Source of the DNA: JAEUJM01 sp041908445
GTDB taxonomy: Bacteria > Actinomycetota > Acidimicrobiia > Acidimicrobiales > DATDAH01
Length of the DNA stretch: 64,000 bases
Assembly (NCBI GenBank): GCA_041908445.1
Contig: JAYRFK010000008.1
Span: forward strand, 124,001-188,000
Direction of reading: 5' to 3'
Part shown: positions 1 through 7,924 of the stretch, piece after piece
How positions within the stretch are numbered: position 1 is the stretch's first letter
Layout: the number at the start of each line of letters is the position of its first letter
The notes under the pieces: generated by a model
Told to the model about the DNA's origin: nothing
The model's input: only the letters and a program-made list of their open reading frames with translations
The model's database searches: none
Position numbers and translations under genes: made by a program

Positions 1-1
1 G

Positions 2-79
2 GGTCACCTCCCGGATGAGGTGGTGTCGAAGCTCACCCACGCCAACGCCGAGGAGCTGTTCCGATGGCCGACACCCTGA
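2..79 (+). CDS. C-terminal tail of an amidohydrolase-family protein (partial)
   Basis: The reading frame is open from the window edge to a TGA and encodes about 25 residues with the pattern LPDEVVSKLTHANAEELF. The string HANAEELF followed by an aromatic residue is the usual last helix of amidohydrolase-2 (PF04909-type) TIM-barrel enzymes. The end overlaps the start of the next gene by 16 bases, which suggests co-transcription and translational coupling. Only the tail is visible, so substrate and full length cannot be judged. The more complete amidohydrolase at 8774-9628 ends in a comparable way (ENAERVFRL). Confidence 0.55.
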   Translation, partial: GHLPDEVVSKLTHANAEELFRWPTP

Positions 80-1779
80 TCCGCGGCGGCCTCGTGGTCG
101 ACGGCACCGGCGAGCCACCCGAGGTGCGCGACGTCGCCATCCGCGACCGTCGCCTCGTTCCGGCCGACGAGGTCGGGACGGCACCCGACGTCGTCGATGC
201 CTCCGGCCTGGTGGTGGCGCCGGGCTTCGTCGATCTCCACACCCACTACGACGCCCAGCTCTCATGGGACCCTGCGGCGAGCCCGTCCCCGTTGCACGGC
301 GTCACCACGGTGCTCGGCGGGAACTGCGGCTTCACCCTTGCGCCGGCCGGGCCAGCCCACGCGCCCTACCTGATGCGCATGATGGCCCGCGTCGAGGGCA
401 TGCCCCTCGACGCCCTCGAGGCGGGCCTCTCGTGGGACTGGACCAGCTTCGGCGAGTGGGTGTCGCGACTCGACGGCCGCATCGGCGTGAACGCCGGCTT
501 CCTCGTGGGGCACTCCGCGGTGCGTCGGGCCGTGCTCGGTGACGGGTGCCACGAACCGGCGACCCCAGCGCAGGTCGAAGCGATGGCGGCCGTGGTCTCG
601 GAGGCGTGCGCCGACGGCGCGCTCGGCTTCTCGACCTCGACCGCGCCCACCCACAACGATGCCGACGGCGAGCCCGTGCCGTCTCGGGCCGCGACCGACG
701 ACGAGTTGGTGGCCCTCGCCGCTGCCGTCCGGGACCACCCCGGGACCACGCTCGAGGCCATCCTCGCCGGGTGCCTCAACGGCTTCACCGACGACGAGCG
801 TGACCTGCTGGCGCGCCTGTCCGCCGCCGCGGGCCGCCCGCTCAACTGGAACGTGCTCGGCGTGTCCGCCCTGAACCCCGCGGGGCACGAGTCGCAGTTG
901 GCCGTCGCCGACCACGCCGCCGACCGTGGCGGCCGGGTCGTCGCCCTGACCCTGCCCCACTCGATGCGCCTGCGGCTGTCGTTCGACTCGGGCTTCGTCC
1001 TCGACGGCCTTCCCGGATGGCGTGAGGTGCTGTCGCTCCCCCGGGCCGAGCGGCTCGTGGCGTTGCGAGATCCCGACGTGCGGCGGCGGTTGGCGGCGGG
1101 TGCCTCGTCGGAGGAGGCCGGTGTGCTCCGTGGTCTCGCCGACTGGGCCCGGTACGAGATCGTCGAGGGCTTCACCGCCGGCACGCGGGCGCTCGAGGGG
1201 CGCACCATCGGCGACGTCGCCCGGGAGCAGGGTCTCGACGACCCCTTCGACGCCCTGCTCGACACGGTGATCGCCGACGGGTTGCGAACGGGGCTCCGGC
1301 CCTTCCGGACGGAGGAGAGCGAGGCGGAGTGGCAACTGCGGGCACGGGTCTGGCGCGATCCGCGGGCGGTCGTGGGCGGGTCCGACGCCGGCGCCCACCT
1401 CGACATGATGTGCGGCGCGATCTACTCGACCGCCCTGCTGGCCCACGGCGTGCGCGACTTCGGGGTGGTGACCTTGGCCGAGGCCGTGCGCCTGCTCACC
1501 GACGTCCCCGCCTCCCTGTACGGCCTGCGGGGTCGAGGCCGCATCGCCGACGGCTACGCCGCGGACCTCGTGCTGTTCGACCCCGACACCGTCGGCTACG
1601 GCCCCGAGCGCACCCGCACCGACCTGCCCGGCGGCGCCTGGCGACTCTACGCGGAGGCCACCGGCATCGAGCGGGTGCTGGTCAACGGCACGCCCGTGGT
1701 CGAGGGCGGCGAGTTCACCGGCTCGCTCACCGGCACGCTCCTGCGCTCGGGACGCGACACCGCAACCGTCACGCCCTGA
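64..1779 (+). CDS. N-acyl-D-amino-acid deacylase-like amidohydrolase
   Basis: This 571-aa protein has the layout of the D-aminoacylase/dihydroorotase-like amidohydrolase branch. The N-terminal strand ADTLIRGGLVVDGTG is followed by the metal-binding DLHTHYDAQLSWDP motif near residues 58-71, then NCGFTLAP, and a late GGSDAGAHLDMMCG segment carrying the last catalytic aspartate. The C-terminus returns to the small beta domain (GRIADGYAADLVLFDPDTV). Such enzymes hydrolyse N-acyl-D-amino acids or related amides in the cytoplasm using one or two zinc ions. The ATG overlaps the tail of an upstream amidohydrolase, so the two probably form one operon. The exact substrate cannot be read from sequence. 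It converges with the ceramidase-family gene, with one base between the stop codons. Confidence 0.8.
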   Translation: MADTLIRGGLVVDGTGEPPEVRDVAIRDRRLVPADEVGTAPDVVDASGLVVAPGFVDLHTHYDAQLSWDPAASPSPLHGVTTVLGGNCGFTLAPAGPAHAPYLMRMMARVEGMPLDALEAGLSWDWTSFGEWVSRLDGRIGVNAGFLVGHSAVRRAVLGDGCHEPATPAQVEAMAAVVSEACADGALGFSTSTAPTHNDADGEPVPSRAATDDELVALAAAVRDHPGTTLEAILAGCLNGFTDDERDLLARLSAAAGRPLNWNVLGVSALNPAGHESQLAVADHAADRGGRVVALTLPHSMRLRLSFDSGFVLDGLPGWREVLSLPRAERLVALRDPDVRRRLAAGASSEEAGVLRGLADWARYEIVEGFTAGTRALEGRTIGDVAREQGLDDPFDALLDTVIADGLRTGLRPFRTEESEAEWQLRARVWRDPRAVVGGSDAGAHLDMMCGAIYSTALLAHGVRDFGVVTLAEAVRLLTDVPASLYGLRGRGRIADGYAADLVLFDPDTVGYGPERTRTDLPGGAWRLYAEATGIERVLVNGTPVVEGGEFTGSLTGTLLRSGRDTATVTP

Positions 1780-1780
1780 G

Positions 1781-3778
1781 TCAGTCGAAGGGCTCAGACG
1801 CGAGCTCGGGCTGGCCGCCGTTGGCCTCGAGCACGAAGCGGTGGCGGCGGCCGCCGGCGAACGCGGGGTCGTGCCAGCGCACCCGGTAGTGGTGCTCGTC
1901 GCCGTCCTGGCGCACGTAGGAGACCTCGATGGCCCAGCCCTGGTCGTCGACGGCCCGGCCCCGGTAGGTGGCGGTGCGCCAACCGCCGTCGGTCCCCTGG
2001 CCCTCCGAGGCCTCGACCCGGACGAGCGGCGCGTGCCAGTCGAGGTTGCCCGGCGCCACGTCGATCCACTCGGCCTCCCACCAGCCGTCGTCGCGCACGG
2101 TCGGGTCCACGAAGTGGGCGGGCCCGCCCCAGCGGCGCTCCACCGCGGTCGGCACGGGCTCGGGCCAGTAGCGGTGGACGCGCAGGTCCCAGCGCCGCAC
2201 CGGTGTGGGATCGCTGACCAGGCCGTCGCGGGCGACCTCGCCGGCGAGGCGGCCGGCGTGCGCGGCGAGGAACGCCTGGGTGTTCGGGCCGTAGAGGGTG
2301 TGGCCGCCCTCGTAGTGCTGGCGGCGGTACTCCTCCGGCGTGGCGACGTAGCCCGAGTACTCGTTGGCGAGCGACGACACCGCCACCCGCTCGACGGGCA
2401 GGCCACCGGCGGCGAGGCCCTCGGCTGCGGCCGCCTCGATGCGGCGGCCGGACTCGACGGTGATCTCGAAGGGCAGGCCCACGATCGCGGTGCCGTCGAC
2501 GACGAGCACCTGGGCCGGGAGGATGCGGGGGAACGAGCGGGGTGGGACGAAGAGGGGCTGCAGCCAGCGCGAGCCCAGCACCCACTTCTCGCCCTGGGGG
2601 TTCGGCCTGCCCCAGGTCTTGGGCATGCCGGGCTTGAACGGAGGCAGCCGGTGGATGACCGGGGTGACGTTCTCGTGGGCGCCGGCGACGAGCGCGGCGC
2701 CCACGGCCGGTCGCGGCGGGAGCTCCACGCCGTCGATCCGGGGGTCGGCGGCCAGGTCGATCTCGCGGAAGCCGGCGGCGAGGCGCACGTCGGGGCGCAG
2801 CGCCCCGGCGAGATCGGCGTGGAGGCGGGCGGCCTCGGCGCCGATGCCCCGACCGACCCGGGCGGCTTCGAGGGGGCCGGGCGCCCCGGGGCGGATCGCC
2901 GGCGCCACGTCGGCGTGGGTCCCCTCGATGGCGCCGACCACGGCCCGGGTACCGTGCGCCTCCTCGATGCGCAGGTCGAGCTCGCCCACGAGGTAGGCCC
3001 ACACGTCGGCGTTGTACTCGGGCGCCTTCATGGAGATGCCGGTGCCGTGCACGGAGAAGACCACGGTGGCGGCCAGCGGCGAGGTGGTGCCGTCGGCGTG
3101 CTCGCGGTCGACCCGCAGCAGGTGCAGCCACGGGTTGACCGAGACGTACTTGCGCTGGGGCTCGGTGCGCTTGTCGGTGACGGTCTCGTTGCCCACGTGG
3201 GGCTCGAGCGAGCGGTTGCGGGTGAGCCCCCAGACCTCGGTGCGCCCGGCGGCGAGGACCGCCGGCCCCCGGGTCTCGACGGCTTCGACCACGGCGCCGG
3301 CGATCTGGCGGACGAGGAAGTCGGCGTAGGCCGGGTCGAAGCCCGAGCGGTTGGAGGCGAAGCGGTTGTAGAAGTCGGTGCCGAGGAACTGGCCGGGCCC
3401 TGCGTGGGTGTGGGTGGCGCCGATGAACAGGCCGGCGAGGGGCACGTCGGTGCGGTCGGCGACGGCCTCGGCGACGAGGTGCTGCACGACCGACGAGCCG
3501 CCCAGCAGGTCGCACTGCACGAGCGCGATGGAGGCGCGACCGGCCCGCAGGTGCAGCACCCGGGCCCGCAGGCGGGTGCGCACGCCCTGGCCGTCCTGGG
3601 CGTTGGCCGAGTAGCCCGCCTTGGGCATGCCCGGCGGCGGGGTGAGGTCGGCCACGGCGGCGCCGGCGAGCAGGCGGGGCTCGTCGGGGAGCAGCGTGGC
3701 GGGGCGGGGACGGACCGAGAAGCGCGCCCGACGGGTGGCGCCGTCCACGAAGGGGGCGAGGGGCGTGGTCAGGTCCAC
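1781..3778 (-). CDS. Neutral/alkaline ceramidase-family protein lacking the catalytic serine
   Basis: The 665-aa product matches the neutral/alkaline non-lysosomal ceramidase family along its length. It has the opening AGAAVADLTPPPGMPKAGYS, the zinc motif THTHAGPG near residues 122-129, a second histidine in FSVHGTGIS (H244), the glutamate in LPFEITVESGRR (E438) and the NEYSGYVATPEEY segment near 472-484. Family members cleave ceramide to sphingosine and fatty acid through a serine in a GDVSPN motif. Here the corresponding stretch reads THADVAPAI, so alanine 292 replaces the nucleophile while the zinc site remains. No signal peptide is visible at this start, unlike secreted bacterial ceramidases. 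The start is a GTG. The protein may be an inactive or repurposed homologue. Confidence 0.75.
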   Translation of the reverse strand: MDLTTPLAPFVDGATRRARFSVRPRPATLLPDEPRLLAGAAVADLTPPPGMPKAGYSANAQDGQGVRTRLRARVLHLRAGRASIALVQCDLLGGSSVVQHLVAEAVADRTDVPLAGLFIGATHTHAGPGQFLGTDFYNRFASNRSGFDPAYADFLVRQIAGAVVEAVETRGPAVLAAGRTEVWGLTRNRSLEPHVGNETVTDKRTEPQRKYVSVNPWLHLLRVDREHADGTTSPLAATVVFSVHGTGISMKAPEYNADVWAYLVGELDLRIEEAHGTRAVVGAIEGTHADVAPAIRPGAPGPLEAARVGRGIGAEAARLHADLAGALRPDVRLAAGFREIDLAADPRIDGVELPPRPAVGAALVAGAHENVTPVIHRLPPFKPGMPKTWGRPNPQGEKWVLGSRWLQPLFVPPRSFPRILPAQVLVVDGTAIVGLPFEITVESGRRIEAAAAEGLAAGGLPVERVAVSSLANEYSGYVATPEEYRRQHYEGGHTLYGPNTQAFLAAHAGRLAGEVARDGLVSDPTPVRRWDLRVHRYWPEPVPTAVERRWGGPAHFVDPTVRDDGWWEAEWIDVAPGNLDWHAPLVRVEASEGQGTDGGWRTATYRGRAVDDQGWAIEVSYVRQDGDEHHYRVRWHDPAFAGGRRHRFVLEANGGQPELASEPFD

Positions 3779-3869
3779 GGGAGCGCCTCGATCACGGGTG
3801 CTGCGTCCGCCATGCCCTCACCCTGGCACGCCGGTGCGGGTCCGTGCCTCCTCGCCCGGGAGCGGGCAC

Positions 3870-3875
3870 TACGTT
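3870..3875 (+). promoter_or_regulatory. -10 element TACGTT, leaderless spacing
   Basis: TACGTT lies 6 bases before the ATG at 3882, which would place the first transcribed base on or next to the start codon. No ribosome binding site lies between. The 103-base gap to the divergent ceramidase-family gene must hold both promoters. Confidence 0.45.
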
Positions 3876-3881
3876 GCCCGC

Positions 3882-5006
3882 ATGCCCGTTCCCGCCGACG
3901 AGTACCCGCTCCACCAGACGTCGCTGTCGTTGCAGTACCCGGCCACGAGCGACCGCAACGCGTACGACCGGTGCTACCTGAACGCCCACGACCGCACCGG
4001 CGACATCTTCTTCGTCACCGGCCTCGGGTACTACCCGAACCTCGGCACGATGGACGCCTACGCGACCGTGCGGCGGGGCGACCGCCAGCACACCGTCCGC
4101 ATCTCCGACGCCATCAGCGAGGACCGCCTGAACCAGCAGGTCGGCCCGTACCGCATCGAGGTGGTCGAGCCGCTGAACGTCATCCGCCTGGTGTGCGACG
4201 CCGACGACCACGGCCTCGGCTTCGACCTCACCTGGACCGGCTCGTTCCCGGTGGTGGAGGAGCCCCACCACGTCATGCGCCAGGGACCCAAGGTCATCCT
4301 CGACGCCTGCCGCTTCGCCCAGGTCGGCAGCTGGGAGGGCACGCTGCGCCTCGAGGGCGAGGAGATCGCCGTGACCCCCGACGTGTGGCTCGGCACCCGC
4401 GACCGCTCGTGGGGCATCCGCCCGACCGGCGAGGCCGAGCCCGCCGGGCGCACCGCCGCCGAGACCCCGGCCGACTACGGCTTCTGGTGGATGTACGTGC
4501 CGCTCCGCTTCGACGACTTCGCGGTCGTCTTGATCGCCCAGGAGGACGGTGACGGCCACCGCACCCTCAACGACGCCGTGCGGGTGTACGCCGACGGCAA
4601 GGTGGAGCAGCTCGGCTGGCCCCGGGTCGACATCCGCTACACGTCGGGCACCCGCCACCCTGAGGGCGCCCGCCTGACCATGGCCAAGCACGACGGCACC
4701 CCCGTGGTGATCGAGGTCGAGACCCTCGGCTTCGTCGCCCTCAACGCCGGCCCCGGCTATGGCGGCGACCCCGACTGGAACCACGGCCAGTGGTTCGGCC
4801 GCGACCACATCGACTCGCTGACCTTCGACATGTCCGACCCGGCGGTCATGGGCCGCGTGCCCTTCGGCGTGATCGACCACGTCGCCCGCGCCACCTGCAC
4901 CGACGGCGACGGCCCCACGGTCGAGGGCTGGGGCATGTTCGAGCACGGCACCTTCGGCCGCCACGACCCCACCGGCTTCGCCGACTTCGGCTCCGTCGCC
5001 CCCTGA
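3882..5006 (+). CDS. Conserved protein of unknown function (374 aa)
   Basis: I cannot assign a family with certainty. The 374-aa product has no signal peptide or membrane segment. It is rich in beta-strand-like alternation and aromatic residues, for example GDIFFVTGLGYYPNLGTMDAY, WTGSFPVVEEPHHV and a TRDRSWGIRPTGE segment. The general look resembles the two-lobed lipocalin-like fold of the hydroxyneurosporene dehydrogenase/AttH group, which bind hydrophobic ligands, but that is inference. The start is chosen at the ATG closest to a -10 element at leaderless spacing. It is followed after 15 bases by an epoxide-hydrolase-type enzyme and then by an alpha/beta hydrolase, so it probably belongs to an operon acting on a terpenoid or steroid-like compound. 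Confidence 0.6.
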   Translation: MPVPADEYPLHQTSLSLQYPATSDRNAYDRCYLNAHDRTGDIFFVTGLGYYPNLGTMDAYATVRRGDRQHTVRISDAISEDRLNQQVGPYRIEVVEPLNVIRLVCDADDHGLGFDLTWTGSFPVVEEPHHVMRQGPKVILDACRFAQVGSWEGTLRLEGEEIAVTPDVWLGTRDRSWGIRPTGEAEPAGRTAAETPADYGFWWMYVPLRFDDFAVVLIAQEDGDGHRTLNDAVRVYADGKVEQLGWPRVDIRYTSGTRHPEGARLTMAKHDGTPVVIEVETLGFVALNAGPGYGGDPDWNHGQWFGRDHIDSLTFDMSDPAVMGRVPFGVIDHVARATCTDGDGPTVEGWGMFEHGTFGRHDPTGFADFGSVAP

Positions 5007-5021
5007 ACCAGGAGATCTTCC

Positions 5022-5399
5022 ATGCCCGAGCCCATCGAGATCGTGCAGCAGTTCTGCGACGCGTGGGGGACGCCCGACGCCATCGAGGCCTCACTCTCCT
5101 ACCTGAGTGCGGATTGCGTGTACCACAACATCCCCGTCGACCCCGTCGTGGGGATCGAGGCCATCCGGGAGTTCGTGAGGAACTTCGCCGCCGGCGTCGA
5201 GCGGGTCACGTTCGCCACCAACGCGATCGCCGCCAACGGCTCGACCGTGCTCACCGAGCGGGTCGACACGTTCCTGTACCCGGGCGGCAAGCGCATCGAC
5301 CTGCCCGTGATGGGCACGTTCGAGGTGGACGCCGACGGCAAGATCAGCGCCTGGCGCGACTACTTCGACCTCAACCAGTTCATGTCGCAGATGGGGTGA
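5022..5399 (+). CDS. Limonene-1,2-epoxide hydrolase family protein
   Basis: The 125-aa product has the small alpha+beta cone fold of limonene-1,2-epoxide hydrolase. Every residue of the Rhodococcus active site is present with identical spacing: Y34 and N36 (VYHNIP), R80 and D82 (TERVD) and D113 (WRDYFD). Arg-80, Asp-82 and Asp-113 correspond to the Arg99/Asp101/Asp132 triad, with the same 31-residue distance between the aspartates. Such enzymes add water to an epoxide in one step without a covalent intermediate. The short length matches the family. It sits in an apparent operon, 15 bases after the unknown protein and 14 bases before an alpha/beta hydrolase. The natural epoxide could be a monoterpene, steroid or fatty acyl epoxide. 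Confidence 0.85.
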   Translation: MPEPIEIVQQFCDAWGTPDAIEASLSYLSADCVYHNIPVDPVVGIEAIREFVRNFAAGVERVTFATNAIAANGSTVLTERVDTFLYPGGKRIDLPVMGTFEVDADGKISAWRDYFDLNQFMSQMG

Positions 5400-5413
5400 G
5401 GTAGGGACCGGTC

Positions 5414-6271
5414 GTGACGTCGTTCGCCCCGTCCGGATCCGCCCAGATCGCCTACGACGACGAAGGCAGCGGGCCTCCCGTCCTGCTGCTGCACGCCGGC
5501 GTCACCGACCGCCGGTCGTGGCGGAAGGTGGTGGACGTGCTCCTTCCCACCCGGCGCACGCTGGCGTTCGACCAGCGCCGCTTCGGCGAGACGACCTACA
5601 TCCCTGAGTCCCACTCGACGCCGGCCGACGCGCTGGCGGTGCTCGACCACGCCGGCGTCGACGAGCCGGTCGCGGTGGTGGGTTGCTCGATGGGCGGCAC
5701 GGCGGCGATGGACCTCGCGCTCCTGCACCCCGAGCGGGTCGAGCGCCTCGTCCTCATGGCGCCCGGTGTGCGAGTCGAGGGGGTCTACCCCGACGCCGTC
5801 CCGGACTCGTGGCGCGACCTCGCCGCTGCGCTCGAGGCGGCGGAGGAGGCCGGCGACCTCGACGAGGTCAACCGCCTCGAGGCCCACCTCTGGCTCGACG
5901 GGCCGACCGCCCCGGAGGGCCGGGTGGGCGGCACCGCCCGCGAGCTCTTCCTGGCCATGAACGGCCGGGCGCTCGCCGCCGGGGATCCCGGCGAGATCAC
6001 GGGCCTGCCCGAGGTGTGGGAGGGCTTGGACCGCTTCTCGATCCCGGTCCTGGTCCTCGTCGGCGACCTCGACACCGAGGAGGAGCAGGGCGCGGCCGAG
6101 CAGCTCACGGCGATGGTCCCCGGCGCCCGCTTCGAGCGCCTCCTCGACACCGCCCACCTGCCGCAGCTCGAGGCCCACCCTCGGCTGCTCGAGGTCATCG
6201 CCGACCATCTCGCCTGGACGGCCGCGGCGCTTCCGCGAGCCGGTGGTGGCTCGATGAGAGGCGGCTCTTGA
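5414..6271 (+). CDS. Alpha/beta-fold hydrolase
   Basis: The 285-aa protein is a classic alpha/beta hydrolase. It has LLLHAGVTDRRSW for the oxyanion region, the nucleophile elbow GCSMGG with Ser92, the acid in VGDLD (Asp218) and His248 in DTAHLPQLE. The family covers esterases, lactonases and C-C hydrolases, so the exact reaction is open. A GTG start follows the epoxide hydrolase by 14 bases, consistent with a shared transcript. It converges with the Rieske oxygenase gene; the 281-base space between them contains only the palindrome described at 6360-6401. Confidence 0.8.
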   Translation: MTSFAPSGSAQIAYDDEGSGPPVLLLHAGVTDRRSWRKVVDVLLPTRRTLAFDQRRFGETTYIPESHSTPADALAVLDHAGVDEPVAVVGCSMGGTAAMDLALLHPERVERLVLMAPGVRVEGVYPDAVPDSWRDLAAALEAAEEAGDLDEVNRLEAHLWLDGPTAPEGRVGGTARELFLAMNGRALAAGDPGEITGLPEVWEGLDRFSIPVLVLVGDLDTEEEQGAAEQLTAMVPGARFERLLDTAHLPQLEAHPRLLEVIADHLAWTAAALPRAGGGSMRGGS

Positions 6272-6359
6272 AGGCGGGAGGGCGCCGACCGGCGTCGGCG
6301 TTCGCCGGGTGCCACGCAACGTGGTGGAGATGGGCCCGCGGCCCCCCGACACGGCGCCA

Positions 6360-6401
6360 TTGGAGGAAATAGCTGCGATATATGGCAGCTATTCCCTCCA
6401 A
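6360..6401. repeat. 42-bp near-perfect palindrome between convergent genes
   Basis: Two 17-base arms (6360-6376 and 6385-6401) are complementary except for one pair and flank the AT-rich centre GATATATG. The whole 42 bp reads as an imperfect palindrome centred on ATATAT, with 38 of 42 positions symmetric. About half its bases are A or T, a clear island in very GC-rich DNA. It lies between convergent genes, so a bidirectional terminator is possible. There is no U-run and the symmetry is longer than usual, so a protein-binding site or a dispersed repeat element is also possible. The rest of the 281-base gap shows nothing recognisable. Confidence 0.7.
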
Positions 6402-6552
6402 AGAGTCACGCACGCCGGGGTTCGACCGCAGACCGTGAGATTTCGTCGGAAACCTCGCCGAGCGCCGCCGTCAAAAAGCGCCTTTCCTCCCTCGCCGCCA
6501 CCGATCGTGAGCCGTGGTCGCCGCCTCGAGGGCGGCCCTCGCCGGGCGCCGT

Positions 6553-7908
6553 TCAGCGGCCGGTGATCTCGGTGGGGGAGATGGCGAGCCAGGCCTCGAG
6601 GTTGCGGTGCAGGTTCCAGATGCGGCACTCCTCGTTGGAGAGGGTGACGCGGGTGAAGCCGGGCTGGTGCAGGCCGCGCTGGGCCCGCTCGGCGTTGGCC
6701 ACGTCCTGGCTGAGCACGAGGCCGATGGGCAGGTCGCCGTCGGGGGGCAGGGTGACGTCGAGCGGGGGCGTGCGCGGCGGCGCCGGGTCGGCGGGCACGC
6801 GGTCGAACACGAACACGTCCATGGTCCCCTCGTCGGGCGTGGCGCCGGGCCGGGCCCGCACCACCGACAGCAGGTCGGGGAACACGACCATGGTGATGTT
6901 GGGGAACAGGTTGTACTGCGACATGGTCAGCAGGCGGTCGTCGTCGTAGGCCGAGAAGTCGAGGCCCTTGGCCTCGTTGTGCGCCCGGAGCCGGCCCGCC
7001 AGGACGTCCCGCAGCGTCGTGCCCTCGGGGACGGCCGGCACGGGCCCGGCGGTGGCCTTGTCCGAGATGCCGATGCGCTCGCCCATGACCTCGACGAACG
7101 ATTCCCACACCGCCTCGTCGTCGGGGCGGTCCCGCAGGCGGGGCGACGGCAGGCCGTAGCGCTGCTCGAGCTTGCCGTGGTGCGCCCAGATCGTCTGGGG
7201 CCCGTCGACGTCGTCGACGCTGCCGAGCATCTCGCGGTGGATGCCCTGCACGTGGTACGTCTCGCTGAAGCCGTCGATGATCGTCTTCCAGTTGGCCGCG
7301 AGCGGGATGCTCACGAGGTAGCGGCAGCGGAAGTCGTCGAGGCCGGCCCAAGCCACGTCGCCGGGCACCTCGCCGAGGAACTCGGCCAGGCCGGGATGAT
7401 CGCCGTCGGCCGGCCCCGGGTGGACGAACACCAGCGGCCCCCACGTGTCCACCGCCACCGTGCGCAGGGCATAGTCGTCGGGGGGCAGGACGCCGAAGCC
7501 CTTCCGGGAGGGGACCTCCCGCAGGCGCCCGGTGAGGTCCCAGCTCCACCGGTGGTACGGGCAGCGCAGCTCGTCGAGGCCGCTGGTCGACCCGGCGCAC
7601 AGCTCGCTGCCGCGGTGCAGGCACACGTTCTCGAAGCCGCGCAGCTCGCCGTCCTGGCCCCGCACGATCAGCACCGAGCGGTCGCCGAGGCGGTAGTCGA
7701 AGACCGAGCCGGGCTCGGCCACGTGGTCGAGCGTGCAGGCGAGCTGCCACACCCGGGGCCACAGGCGGTCCTGCTCGAGGGCGGCGAACGCAGCTGACGT
7801 GTAGCGATCGGCGGGCACGGTGACCGGCCCCGTCGCGCCGATGCCGGTGCGGATGGTGGCCCCGACCGGGGCCTCGTCGGTGTGGACGGCGTCCTGCACG
7901 TCGGTCAT
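6553..7908 (-). CDS. Rieske non-haem iron aromatic-ring oxygenase, alpha subunit
   Basis: The 451-aa protein has an N-terminal Rieske [2Fe-2S] domain with the CxH...CxxH signature: Cys96, His98, Cys116 and His119 (NVCLHRG and RCPYHRW). A C-terminal catalytic domain follows, in which the mononuclear iron ligands lie in SETYHVQGIH (His219 and His224). Such proteins hydroxylate aromatic or aliphatic rings with electrons from a reductase and ferredoxin that are not encoded in this window. The gene follows the SDR gene by 16 bases on the same strand and is probably co-transcribed with it, suggesting successive oxidation of one substrate. Ring-hydroxylating dioxygenase, steroid hydroxylase and demethylase are all possible activities. 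Confidence 0.85.
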   Translation of the reverse strand: MTDVQDAVHTDEAPVGATIRTGIGATGPVTVPADRYTSAAFAALEQDRLWPRVWQLACTLDHVAEPGSVFDYRLGDRSVLIVRGQDGELRGFENVCLHRGSELCAGSTSGLDELRCPYHRWSWDLTGRLREVPSRKGFGVLPPDDYALRTVAVDTWGPLVFVHPGPADGDHPGLAEFLGEVPGDVAWAGLDDFRCRYLVSIPLAANWKTIIDGFSETYHVQGIHREMLGSVDDVDGPQTIWAHHGKLEQRYGLPSPRLRDRPDDEAVWESFVEVMGERIGISDKATAGPVPAVPEGTTLRDVLAGRLRAHNEAKGLDFSAYDDDRLLTMSQYNLFPNITMVVFPDLLSVVRARPGATPDEGTMDVFVFDRVPADPAPPRTPPLDVTLPPDGDLPIGLVLSQDVANAERAQRGLHQPGFTRVTLSNEECRIWNLHRNLEAWLAISPTEITGR

Positions 7909-7924
7909 GGCCGTGCCTCCCGCC

